NCBI GenBank assembly: GCA_900073065.1
Contig: FJOG01000023.1
Coordinates: 562,179 to 626,178 of the forward strand
Source of the DNA: Phialocephala subalpina
Taxonomy: Eukaryota > Ascomycota > Leotiomycetes > Helotiales > Mollisiaceae
DNA length: 64,000 nt
Direction of reading: 5' to 3'
Of this stretch, positions 1-8,824 are shown in pieces. The position numbers were made by a program, and so were the translations under genes. Below the pieces are notes generated by a model that saw nothing but the letters and a program-made list of their open reading frames with translations, did no database searches and was not told the origin of the DNA. The stretch's first letter is position 1, and each line of letters opens with the position of its first letter.

Positions 1-58
1 CGCCATCCTCGCAAAGTCAAAAGTATCAGATAAGAAAGAGGTCTTAGCTGGAGTAGTT

Positions 59-107
59 GCATTGCAAAATGCCAGCCCAGCAAACGCTTTAGTAGAAATC
101 GGCTTTA
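59..107 (+). repeat. Dispersed direct repeat, copy A
   Basis: About 49 bp that recur with small indels and substitutions at 4191-4235 in the same orientation. Both copies share a TTGCAAAATGCC core and end in GTAGAAATCGGCTTT. The two copies bracket the repeat-rich block and the flavin monooxygenase gene. The origin is unknown; it could be the remnant of a transposon end. Similarity was judged by eye. Confidence 0.55.
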
Positions 108-844
108 TAAAGCCCTATCAACCCTCTATACATGGCCTTTCCAGTGGATTGCGCTCTCCAAAAAGGATTATCTTTCCAGGATACGAAAGACGTGGAGGCA
201 TATTCTTGACAGTTGTCCCTCTTTTATAAGGGTTAGGTAAGGACAAATGGACCTTACTCACGTGACCTTTCTGGGGCGACGATTCAGCACCTATCAGAAG
301 CAGAGTTTTACTCTGCGGGTGACCCCTACGAACCTGTAGCTCATCGAGAGCTTGATCTGCTTTGCAGATTGAATTGAGCAGTCTACGGACTGCAATAAGA
401 TCCTAGAGCTGAGACTGATTCACGACTCGAGCGATATAGAGAGATTTTCCCTTATCGATAACTTCTTTTCTCGGACTTGCCACCGTGGCTTTTTCTTCTC
501 TCTCTTTCAACTTACTACAATCTCATCTACGACTCGAAATACACTTCGACTCGGTCGACTACGCCGGCACATTGCTTTATCTGCCACATTATTCTACCTA
601 CCTTTGCTTGAGCTGGGCCTTTATTACCTACACCTACGAGGATATATATACTCGGGTTGGCAGACACCACGAAAGAGGATTAAGAGCGGGGACACAAGTT
701 TTAGAGGAGGCGAGGGGGCTGTCGCTATATAAAGGGGTGACTATATGCTGAGTCTACGAGAGGAGTATATGGAGAAAAGCAAAGAAGTGAAAGGGGGGGA
801 AAGAAAGGAGGAAGAAGCCCGGGGGGGAGACTAAAGCTTTAGGT
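108..844. other. Non-coding stretch at the left edge
   Basis: No supported gene. A short plus-strand reading frame near 485-751 has no recognisable domain. The stretch contains CACGTGACCTTTC near 260, a motif seen again near 1249, and a TATA-like run (TATATAAAGGGG) near 727. The sequence looks like degraded repeat DNA rather than a promoter of a visible gene. Confidence 0.4.
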
Positions 845-1205
845 TGTTGATATTGCGCCTCTGTGCTTGCTTGCTAACTACTTTAGAGGAAAAGTTTAGA
901 GTTCTATTGCCAATTCTGTCTAGAAAGCTTTAGACTCACATCGGGCTACTTGGGATTTGGCTCTAAAGGCTCTAGATACCTCTCTTTAGTAGGATACAAT
1001 CTCTGGTGGCCACCCCAACTGTCCGCGGGAGGTTCACAGTCAATAGGCCCTTTTGGTCAAGCCGCATTTGCAAGAAATGCTTTCTAAGGCTACGTTCGAC
1101 CGCAGAGTTTTTCTCTATGGAGTTTTTGACGTTTGCGTTGTCGATTGTATTTAAAAGTCCTGGCCTTAGCACGTCCCTATGCCCTTCGGGAGGCTTAGGA
1201 CAACA
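845..1205. repeat. Possible solo LTR-like block (TGTTG...CAACA)
   Basis: A 361-bp block begins with TGTTG and ends with CAACA, the paired termini typical of copia-type long terminal repeats. No flanking 5-bp target duplication is visible (TAGGT on the left, ATATC on the right) and no internal retrotransposon genes are present. This is only a weak candidate for a solo LTR; chance is a real alternative. Confidence 0.2.
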
Positions 1206-1229
1206 ATATCCGCTGGACGTAAATAAATA

Positions 1230-1250
1230 TCATCATCATCATCATCATCA
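1230..1250. repeat. (CAT)n microsatellite
   Basis: A perfect trinucleotide run of about seven CAT/ATC units lies immediately left of a CACGTGACCTTTCC segment and about 50 bp left of the inverted-repeat element. Simple-sequence repeat only. Confidence 0.9.
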
Positions 1251-1297
1251 CGTGACCTTTCCAGCGTAAAGCATTTGGTTCTTTCCAGCGACCATTA

Positions 1298-1952
1298 CGT
1301 GGACAGGGCATAGGCAGGCCTTGTCTGTATAACGCTGGCCTTGTCTCTCTAAGCCGGAAAATAAGAAGATCCGAGCTCCGTGAGTGGCTAGAATTTTACC
1401 TCGACTTATAGTAAGAGCTCCACAAATAGCTCGGCGGCTTCCCGACCCCTTATTTTGAGGATATACTTCAAGCAAAAAAAAGGATAAAAAGGGTTTACGC
1501 TTAAAGGGAGAATCGCGCGCGTAATAATGCTCTTCGAGATTTCATAAGCTAGTCGTACACTGACGGAGTAAGACTATGAAACCGTGAGACCATGAGACCG
1601 TGAGACCATGAGACCGTGAGACCGTGAGACCGTGAGACCGTGAGATCGTGAGATCGTGAGATCGGGAGATCGGGAGACCGTGAGACCATATTACTGTGAA
1701 TAGTAGAGTACTTGCGTGCGTGCGTGCGCTTATATGCTAGCGTTCAAATTGTGTACTCCGTACTTTTTGTTTTTTTCGGAGTATATCCTCAAAAATAAAA
1801 AGCCGAGTATTCCCCGAGTCGGCTTTATATTGAGCCGAGGGAAAATTCTGACTACTCACGGAGTCCGGAATTTCTTATTTTCCGGCTTAGAGAGACAGGG
1901 CCAGCGTTACACAGACAAGGCCTGCCTATGTAACGATTTGGCCCTGTCCACG
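1298..1952. mobile_element. Non-autonomous inverted-repeat element (MITE-like), TA target duplication
   Basis: The left end starts CGTGGACAGGGC just after TA (1296-1297). The right end is its inverse, GCCCTGTCCACG, followed by TA (1953-1954). The inverted similarity continues inward for roughly 170-185 bp on each side, with shared blocks such as AGGCAGGCCTTGTCTGT, AACGCTGGCC, TCTCTCTAAGCCGGAAAATAAGAA, CTCCGTGAGT and GAGGATATACT, separated by small indels. No transposase frame is present. A TA duplication with inverted repeats fits a deletion derivative or MITE of the Tc1/mariner/pogo superfamily; that assignment is inference. The loop carries an 8-bp minisatellite. Confidence 0.7.
1578..1689. 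repeat. 8-bp minisatellite (GAGACCGT)n
   Basis: About 14 consecutive copies of an 8-bp unit with GAGACCGT, GAGACCAT, GAGATCGT and GAGATCGG variants. C/T and A/G changes are spread along the array. It occupies the loop of the surrounding inverted-repeat element. Confidence 0.9.
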
Positions 1953-2351
1953 TAACGGTTGCTATTCTTTCCTCAGCTTTAAGCAGAGCTAGTCTCTAGG
2001 CAAAAACTCTGAAAATAGCGCCTGTTTGATATAAGGGATATAAGTAATCTCAGGACTTCCGCTGGGACTTCGCTGCCGAGTCCTAGGAGTGAGATCTGAC
2101 GTGAGCGGGGTACTGCTCAAATCAATCGCAGGCCCGATCGAAAGCAAGATCCCAGCTTTCCTCATTGTGGTATGTTTTGCACTCGGTTTTGTACCACTCT
2201 GCGTTTGGCGTCATAATCTCACCAATGCCACCTGGAGCGTCATCTCAATTATAATAAAGCCCGAACCTACTTGGGAGCAAAGGTTTTCTTCAGTCACTCG
2301 CATGCTCATTTCGATACTACGTTTCAGTCTCCTCGTCTTTTCCCGAAAACA

Positions 2352-4126
2352 ATGTCTGGGAGAGTGGCAGTTGTTGGCGCTGGAGCCTTGGGGCTTTTGG
2401 CGACCAAGGTATTCATTGAAGATGGATGGACGGTGACCACATACGAGTCTCGCGATTATATCGGCGGTCTGTGGAAAGATTCCGATGATTCAACCATTTC
2501 TGTACATGCGACGACAATCTTCAACTCTAGCAAATATCGCGCAGCCATGTCAGATTTTCCTTTTGCCGACAATGACGATGATTATCCTACGGCCGCTCAG
2601 CTACATGAATACTTGGAAAGATACGCTCGTCATTTTGAACTACTGCCTAGCATCAAGGTAGGCACGAAGGTCCTGAATATCAAGAGGGATGGCGAGGGGT
2701 GGCAATTGGTGGCCCGGAAGACAAGCACTGGCGAGACCTTAACGGAGCATTTCGACAAGGTGTGCATTGCAACAGGTTCCTTTAACACTCCGCGGTGGCC
2801 TACACTGGAAGGTTTGGATCGATATCATGGAAGGGTTCTCCACTCGATTGATTTCCATCGATCGGAAGACTTCAAAGACCAGAATGTCTTGATTGTGGGC
2901 ATGCATGCCACCGCCCAAGATGTCACAAACTCGCTGTCTGAGAATGCAAAGCATGTTTATCTTTCACATAGAGGTGGGCTGCTCTTACTACCCCGATACA
3001 TCGAGGACGGTACTGTTTTCGATTCTTCGGTCAACGTGGGTGTCACGTTCGTTATGGCATGGATGACTCGGAAGCTGCCTGCGCTTTGGAATTGGATGGT
3101 CGACAAAATTTTGCAAAAAGCATCTATGAAGGCATTTCCTGTCATTCCAGAGGCTTGGGGACTAAGTCCTGCACCGTCCTGCGCGGTCTCAACACCTTTA
3201 ATGGCTGATACTCTTTGGCCACACCTCAGCTCCGAGTTCGCGGAGCCTGTCCCGCCCATTAATCGCATCCTTGGACCTCGTTCAATCGAATTGGCGAACG
3301 GCCGCGTCTTGGAAGACATCGATTCCATCATCTACTGCACAGGATACGTAAGTCGATTTCTTCTGAGTCATATTTCCTCTTCTGGATTCTCAATGAGTTC
3401 TGCTCGCTGCAATCCTACTTTCAGGCATTTTACTCTCGAATAACTCCCGATATCTCCGAAAGAAGTAAGCTGACTCGAAGATGTTGCCCTCTATAGCACT
3501 TCAGTATCCCTGATGGCTTGGTCACCGAAGATATCCACCCTTATCCCGGCAACTCTCTAGGACAGCCCCCCAATCTTTACCGCAACATTTTCCCTCTGCA
3601 TCCGGACCAATCAATCTGCAAATCGCTCGCATATCTTGGCCACGCTGCTATCACGTTTCCCGGATTTGTTCAGCACGAACTTATCGCAATGGCCATTAGC
3701 CAGGTCTTCCTGGGAAATTCTCCGTTGCCATCATATAAGGCTATGCTCAACTGGCGAACCGTTAATCTAGCCGAGCGCCAGGCAATGATCGCTAGATACA
3801 ACCCGCGCGAAGGCTCAACCTTCTACCCTGTCTTACTGAACTTTGGGGATCATTTGCAATGGCTGGATAAGACGGCTGGCACTGGATTGTACAGCAATTT
3901 GAGTTTTCCACTATTCAATTTGCGTGCGTGGAGATTGTGGTGGCAGGACAAGGAATTGTATTCTTTGTGCTTGAAGGGGCTGTTTACTCCGGTTTTGTGG
4001 CGACTTTTCGAAACGGGGAAGAGGAGAGCCATGCCTCGAGCGGACTGCCGGTCGATGATTGTAAGGGAAAATGAAAGGTCCCAAGAACAGAAGATGCGAA
4101 GGATAGCATCGAAAAAGTTGCTATGA
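2352..4126 (+). CDS. Flavin-containing monooxygenase (FMO-like), two exons
   Basis: Predicted FAD- and NADPH-dependent monooxygenase that would oxygenate a soft nucleophile or ketone; the substrate cannot be inferred. Exons 2352-3347 and 3497-4126 give 541 aa. The N-terminus has a FAD Rossmann motif (VAVVGAGALG). Near residues 158-168 lies an FMO fingerprint, YHGRVLHSIDF, matching [FY]xGxxxHxxx[FY]. The intron 3348-3496 was chosen because it joins CTGY to HFSIPDG, recreating the family's usual CTGY-H-F-S block; a nearer acceptor at 3424 leads to a stop codon. Oddity: the second nucleotide-binding glycine motif is degenerate (VGMHATAQ instead of GxGxxG). No C-terminal membrane anchor is seen. 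It sits alone beside repeat DNA, so it may be accessory. Confidence 0.85.
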
Positions 4127-4781
4127 AGGGACTATATAACTTCAATATACAGTTTATCGCGGGAAGAAACTGGCAGTTCCCTGAGTGACCGCCTTGCAAA
4201 ATGCCAACCCAGCGAGCCTGTAGAAATCGGCTTTGTATGTTTCCCGATTAAGCTTCCTAAACCCGTACCAGCATCTGATCGTAGAATCTAGATCACGATT
4301 CTGCCACAATTTCAACGTACTTGTGTCACAAGCAACGCTGTTGGTCTCTTGCTTTTGTACATCCTTGACCTGTCACCAAACTGTCTCGGCTTACGACGCT
4401 GCCAATGGCAGACACATGCTGGCAATGAGCCGTCGAAGTGTGTAGCAGTCAGTATGTCGTTTGCTTTTGAAGGGATGAAGCAATTCCAACGTGTGGTGCC
4501 GACGGGCAAGACTGGCAATGGGTTCGATACATCAGTCCTGCCGGGTATGGTGAAGATGAGGTTGGGTCCGTCGCGGGACTCGGCCATCTTCGCACACAAC
4601 TGTGATGAGTGGCCAGAGAGGAAGAAGAAGACCGTGGAAGTTATGGACAGGCACTGAATAGAAGCAAAAAGAAGAACAAAATTAATTAATTCCCTTCTCC
4701 AATGGCCCACTGCCTTCAGGAGAAACCACTCTTCAACACTCTCATCCACTTACGAGCCTAATCAGATAAGTCTGAGTTTTC
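4127..4781. other. Intergenic region downstream of the FMO gene
   Basis: Contains copy B of the dispersed repeat (4191-4235) and otherwise nothing supported. Short frames in this stretch overlap one another and show no domain or splice structure. It ends at an assembly gap. Confidence 0.4.
4191..4235 (+). repeat. Dispersed direct repeat, copy B
   Basis: Second copy of the repeat at 59-107, in the same orientation. It is shorter by a few bases in the middle, where GAGCC replaces the longer AAACGCTTTA segment. Confidence 0.55.
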
Positions 4782-5367
4782 NNNNNNNNNNNNNNNNNNN
4801 NNNNNNNNNNNNNNNNNNNNNNNNNNNNNNNNNNNNNNNNNNNNNNNNNNNNNNNNNNNNNNNNNNNNNNNNNNNNNNNNNNNNNNNNNNNNNNNNNNNN
4901 NNNNNNNNNNNNNNNNNNNNNNNNNNNNNNNNNNNNNNNNNNNNNNNNNNNNNNNNNNNNNNNNNNNNNNNNNNNNNNNNNNNNNNNNNNNNNNNNNNNN
5001 NNNNNNNNNNNNNNNNNNNNNNNNNNNNNNNNNNNNNNNNNNNNNNNNNNNNNNNNNNNNNNNNNNNNNNNNNNNNNNNNNNNNNNNNNNNNNNNNNNNN
5101 NNNNNNNNNNNNNNNNNNNNNNNNNNNNNNNNNNNNNNNNNNNNNNNNNNNNNNNNNNNNNNNNNNNNNNNNNNNNNNNNNNNNNNNNNNNNNNNNNNNN
5201 NNNNNNNNNNNNNNNNNNNNNNNNNNNNNNNNNNNNNNNNNNNNNNNNNNNNNNNNNNNNNNNNNNNNNNNNNNNNNNNNNNNNNNNNNNNNNNNNNNNN
5301 NNNNNNNNNNNNNNNNNNNNNNNNNNNNNNNNNNNNNNNNNNNNNNNNNNNNNNNNNNNNNNNNNNN
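4782..5367. other. Assembly gap (586 N)
   Basis: A run of undetermined bases. Reading frames that cross it are artefacts. Confidence 1.
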
Positions 5368-6292
5368 AGACTTGTACACACTGGAAGAAATTGACCCGCG
5401 TGATTGGAATTGTTACCATCACGCCAGCATCGTCACCTTTTGACTCGTTTTCTTAGGTACCAAGATGGGAAGCAGTGTATCTAGGAGACCGAATCTTAAG
5501 TATGGGCCGACGAGGGCGAACATCTGGTGCTTGAATTGCCGTCGTGAGAATGGGATAGGATTTGTCCCAGAGATGGCCTGTACACTAACATTAATTTCAG
5601 TCTGATCTCACTCAAGAGTACTTGTCGCAGGCCTAAAGCTTCAATAGATCAAAGTTGATGATTTTTCTAAAGCCGGTACTGTAAGAGTTCGTGGGCACCT
5701 TCCTTGAGGCAAGAAGTGAGGGACATTGAGGTGAGGTCACTAAGCGAGAAAGACTGAAGGGGCCAAGGAGGGCCAGACCCACTTAATCACGTGGAAGAGG
5801 CTTCGCGTGTTCCACCCAGGGCTTGTCTCTTTGACGCGGTCTCCTTGCTCACCTCAACCTCACAAACGCAAACTTCTCTGGACCACCAACGCCTTCCTAT
5901 TGAGACCGGTACGTGTTGAATATAATTCAAATTGGGAATATAACTCCAATAAGCTGAGAAACCTCGCTAACGCCGCGTTCTAGCCCCTATTCTCAGATCC
6001 GCCTGCTGCTGAAGAGTTCTCTCCTGCTGTCTGACTAACGATTTCTCGACGGGCGATACCAAAAGGTAGGACGTCCCATCTCTCCATGTTTTCGCTTTCG
6101 GAACCATCGTTCTTGCTACTTTGAAGTCTTTTCTGCTTATTCTATCCCTTGCTCCTTCCACACGTTTGCGAGTACGCTCGTCATGATGCTTCGCTTGTTT
6201 AGCGTGCCTTTTTGGGGAAGTTTCTCTGAAGCTATATTTTGTCTGAAGCGTTCCGAGCCGAAAAGACATCACGCATTCCAACCATTTGTCAC
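5368..6292. other. Region upstream of the DPB3-like locus
   Basis: No supported coding exon. The right half (about 5870-6290) is pyrimidine-rich with scattered CTAAC and GT/AG signals, as in a fungal 5' leader. It probably includes the promoter and 5' UTR of the histone-fold gene that starts at 6393. Confidence 0.4.
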
Positions 6293-6792
6293 TTTTCAAG
6301 CAACATCAACTAAGATGAACTCTAGAGCCACCTTCCTGTCCCTTGAGCCTCCTTTACCGTCACCCAATCGTCATTCTCACATATCTCTCACAATGCCATA
6401 CAACACGACCGCTATTCCTCGCCGGAGTGAGAAGGAACCCACGGGAACAACTCAACTACCTTGTGAGTCTCATCCACAGCCATTGTGCTTCTATATTCTA
6501 ACATCTGGTAGTATCCCGAGTAAAGAAAATGATGCAAGTCGATTTTCAAGCAACATCAACTAAGATGAACTCTAGAGCCACCTTCCTGTCCCTTGAGCCT
6601 CCTTTACCGTCACCCAATCGTCATTCTCACATATCTCTCACAATGCCATACAACACGACCGCTATTCCTCGCCGGAGTGAGAAGGAACCCACGGGAACAA
6701 CTCAACTACCTTGTGAGTCTCATCCACAGCCATTGTGCTTCTATATTCTAACATCTGGTAGTATCCCGAGTAAAGAAAATGATGCAAGTCGA
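6293..6792 (+). repeat. Perfect 250-bp tandem duplication (two copies)
   Basis: Bases 6293-6542 and 6543-6792 appear identical by eye. Each unit contains the presumptive start codon, first exon, 49-nt intron and start of the second exon of the DPB3-like gene. The lack of differences indicates either a very recent duplication or an assembly error. Confidence 0.9.
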
Positions 6793-7050
6793 AGTACTAA
6801 CGGCGAGAGTTCTATTGAGGCTGGACAGACTACTTTGGATGGGAAGAAGCCGATGATGAATGGAGGAGGTGGGATGAATGGATTTGCGAGTCATGGTGGT
6901 CAGGTGGTTTTGGATGATGAGGATGATTCGAATCCGAATGCGCAGTTGGAGATGGAGATTAGGGGTGCGGGTGCGAGAGATAGAACTAGTGCTGGGTCTG
7001 CTGGGGCTGCCAGTGGCAAGCAAACTTCAGAGGACGTTGAGATGTCTTGA
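6393..7050 (+). pseudogene. DPB3-like histone-fold gene, rearranged and lacking its core
   Basis: The first exon (MPYNTTAIPRR...TTQLP), a 49-nt intron (6463-6511 in copy 1, 6713-6761 in copy 2, both with CTAAC branch and TAG acceptor) and LSRVKKMMQV match the start of fungal DNA polymerase epsilon subunit C / CHRAC-type histone-fold proteins. The ~80-residue remainder of the histone fold should follow. Instead the sequence jumps to an acidic, Gly-rich tail ending in EDVEMS at 7050, in a different frame. If the second intron is spliced, translation ends near 6862. If it is retained, the frame runs into the tail. Either way the fold helices needed for dimerisation and DNA contact are absent. 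The locus is a true rearranged relic or a misassembly of an intact gene. Confidence 0.6.
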
Positions 7051-7384
7051 AATGCGAAATGGTGGATGTCTGGCGTTGGTCTGTTTTCTGTTGGGTAGAA
7101 AAGTGGTGCATAGCAGGTCTGGTCAGGTCACGCATCTTTGAAATCCAATACAATCAATACACATTGCGAACAAGGTTCTGGTGGGAATCTTTTTATTTGA
7201 TCACCTAGTCCAACGGGGAACAGGAGGAGCTGCTTTTCTATATCCACACTGACATCGATGAAGTGCTCGATAGCCAAGTAACGCCTGCACTTTTTCAAAT
7301 CATCTTGCCGTAAACGCCGTTTATGCTGAAGCTTGTTCGAATGGGAGAATACTACTCCAAGCCCATCCAACAAACCGCCTTCCC
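7051..7384. other. Convergent intergenic region, DPB3-like / LEA1
   Basis: Holds the 3' ends of both flanking genes. Nothing else is supported. Confidence 0.4.
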
Positions 7385-8412
7385 TCATTCCTCCATCTCG
7401 TCGTCTGCACCTTGAGCCGCGGCTGGGACTCGTCCTTCGTTCAGCTCCTTCTCCAGACGGATGATATCTTGCAAGCTCTTCGCGTTTCGGATCAGCTCTT
7501 CCACCTTCTTGCGTTCCTTGTCTGTGAGCTTGACTCGGTAGTTCTTTGACGAGGAAGCTGCTGATGTGCCATTCGCTGTTGGGATGTCGAATGTCTTTGA
7601 CTTGACGCCCATGACCTTCTTGAGGTTAGTGTGTTGTCAAATAGGCAGAAAGGAGAACACGAACCTTAGAAGCAAGCGCAGATGGTTCCGCTGCAGTACC
7701 AAAGAGCTCTGTTGCCTTCTCTCTCTCCACATCCTTCACCTTTCTGTAATCCAGGAACCTGACGGTGGGACATCTCCAAAGAACCCAGTATCGGTAGTTC
7801 TATATCTCAATCAGCAACTCCTCTCCACATCCTTGTGTCCAATTCCTCAAGAATAGGAAAACAGCACGCACCTCTTTCCTCGTAACCGGATTCTCTATCA
7901 ACACCAAATGCGTCAAGATCGGGAACGACCCAAGAACATCCAAATCTGCCAACTCGGCAAAGTTATTAGCGGTCAACACAAGGGTCGTAAGATTAGGTAT
8001 CGAGTTCGCGAGCGAGGGCTGGATGCTCGAGATGCGATTCCGTGCTAGCAGGAGGGTGTGTAATCGTGGCGAGAGGGGGAAGTTGCCTAGGAGCTGGATA
8101 TCGTTGTCTGTGAAGTCGATTGCATCGTGTGGCTACTTCTGGTCAGTCTCTAATCCTTTTCTCTTCAAATTCCGAGCTCAATTCAAGCTTGGAGCAGGGG
8201 AAGAAGAAGGAAGAACTTACACCGGCAACACCCAAGTTCTCAATCGCGGGAATCTTATGTCCTGGTAACCAGATTTGATATCAACTCAGCTCATCAATCA
8301 AAGTGTAGTATCATGTTCTTTTCAGGTACGCACCTCGGAGGTCTAGTTCTCGCTCTTTGAGCGGGTTGAGGTAGGAGAGGGAGGATTGGATGAGCTCTGC
8401 GGTGAGACGCAT
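7385..8412 (-). CDS. LEA1: U2 snRNP protein A' (leucine-rich repeat)
   Basis: Core component of the U2 small nuclear ribonucleoprotein; it binds U2 snRNA stem-loop IV together with U2B'' during pre-mRNA splicing. Five exons on the minus strand (8412-8334, 8261-8221, 8132-7872, 7799-7665, 7618-7385) give 249 aa, the usual family length. The product starts MRLTAELIQSS. LRR segments follow (ELDLRGHKIPAIENLG, IDFTDNDIQLLGNFP, LHTLLLARNRI, LTTLVLTANN), then the LRR-cap ENPVTRKEYRYWVLW. The C-terminus has the conserved YRVKLTDKERKKVEELI block. All introns have clear donors and acceptors that keep frame. The high intron number is typical for this gene. Confidence 0.93.
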
Positions 8413-8824
8413 CGTGGCGGAATTTTACCTGTTGATTTGGATCGTTGTATGGCTGTGAGGAAGAAGGAGCATGCGCGCAATGGTATTGAGGTTGTGCGGA
8501 GGAGAGACGTGAGCGCGACGAGGCTGAAGTGCTTCCCCTCCACCAAAATTTTGGAGGTTCAAAATGTTAGTGACTAGATCACGCTAGTACAGAATAGGCA
8601 TTGCGCAACGCGATTGGGGATTGTTTTCATTTGAACATTTAATTGTCAATGTGAGTGACTATTTGGCGTATGCTTGGTCTTATAATTGTTCAAATGTGCA
8701 ACACATTCGAGCATCGTATTGCTGATTATCTATTTATCATAATCAAGTCTTCCAGACCTGTATCAACCAAAAACACCGCTTTGCCATGCCCAACCTTGAC
8801 GCCTCCTGGATGCAATATATCCTC
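8413..8824. other. LEA1 promoter / VPS15 3' region
   Basis: 412 bp between two minus-strand genes. It should contain the LEA1 promoter and the VPS15 3' UTR. It is AT-rich and no specific site is recognised. Confidence 0.4.

Noticed and set aside
485..751. 88-codon plus-strand frame near the left edge as a gene
   Set aside because: No domain, no splice partners, and surrounded by repeat-like DNA; composition looks like chance.
3425..3464. A separate small FMO exon after the acceptor at 3424
   Set aside because: It reads into a stop, or needs a 40-nt second intron of the wrong phase. Splicing 3347 to 3497 gives the conserved CTGYHFSIP join directly.
4742..5422. Long frames crossing the N run at 4782-5367 (and likewise at 56830-57436)
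   Set aside because: Undetermined bases contain no stops, so the frames are artefacts.
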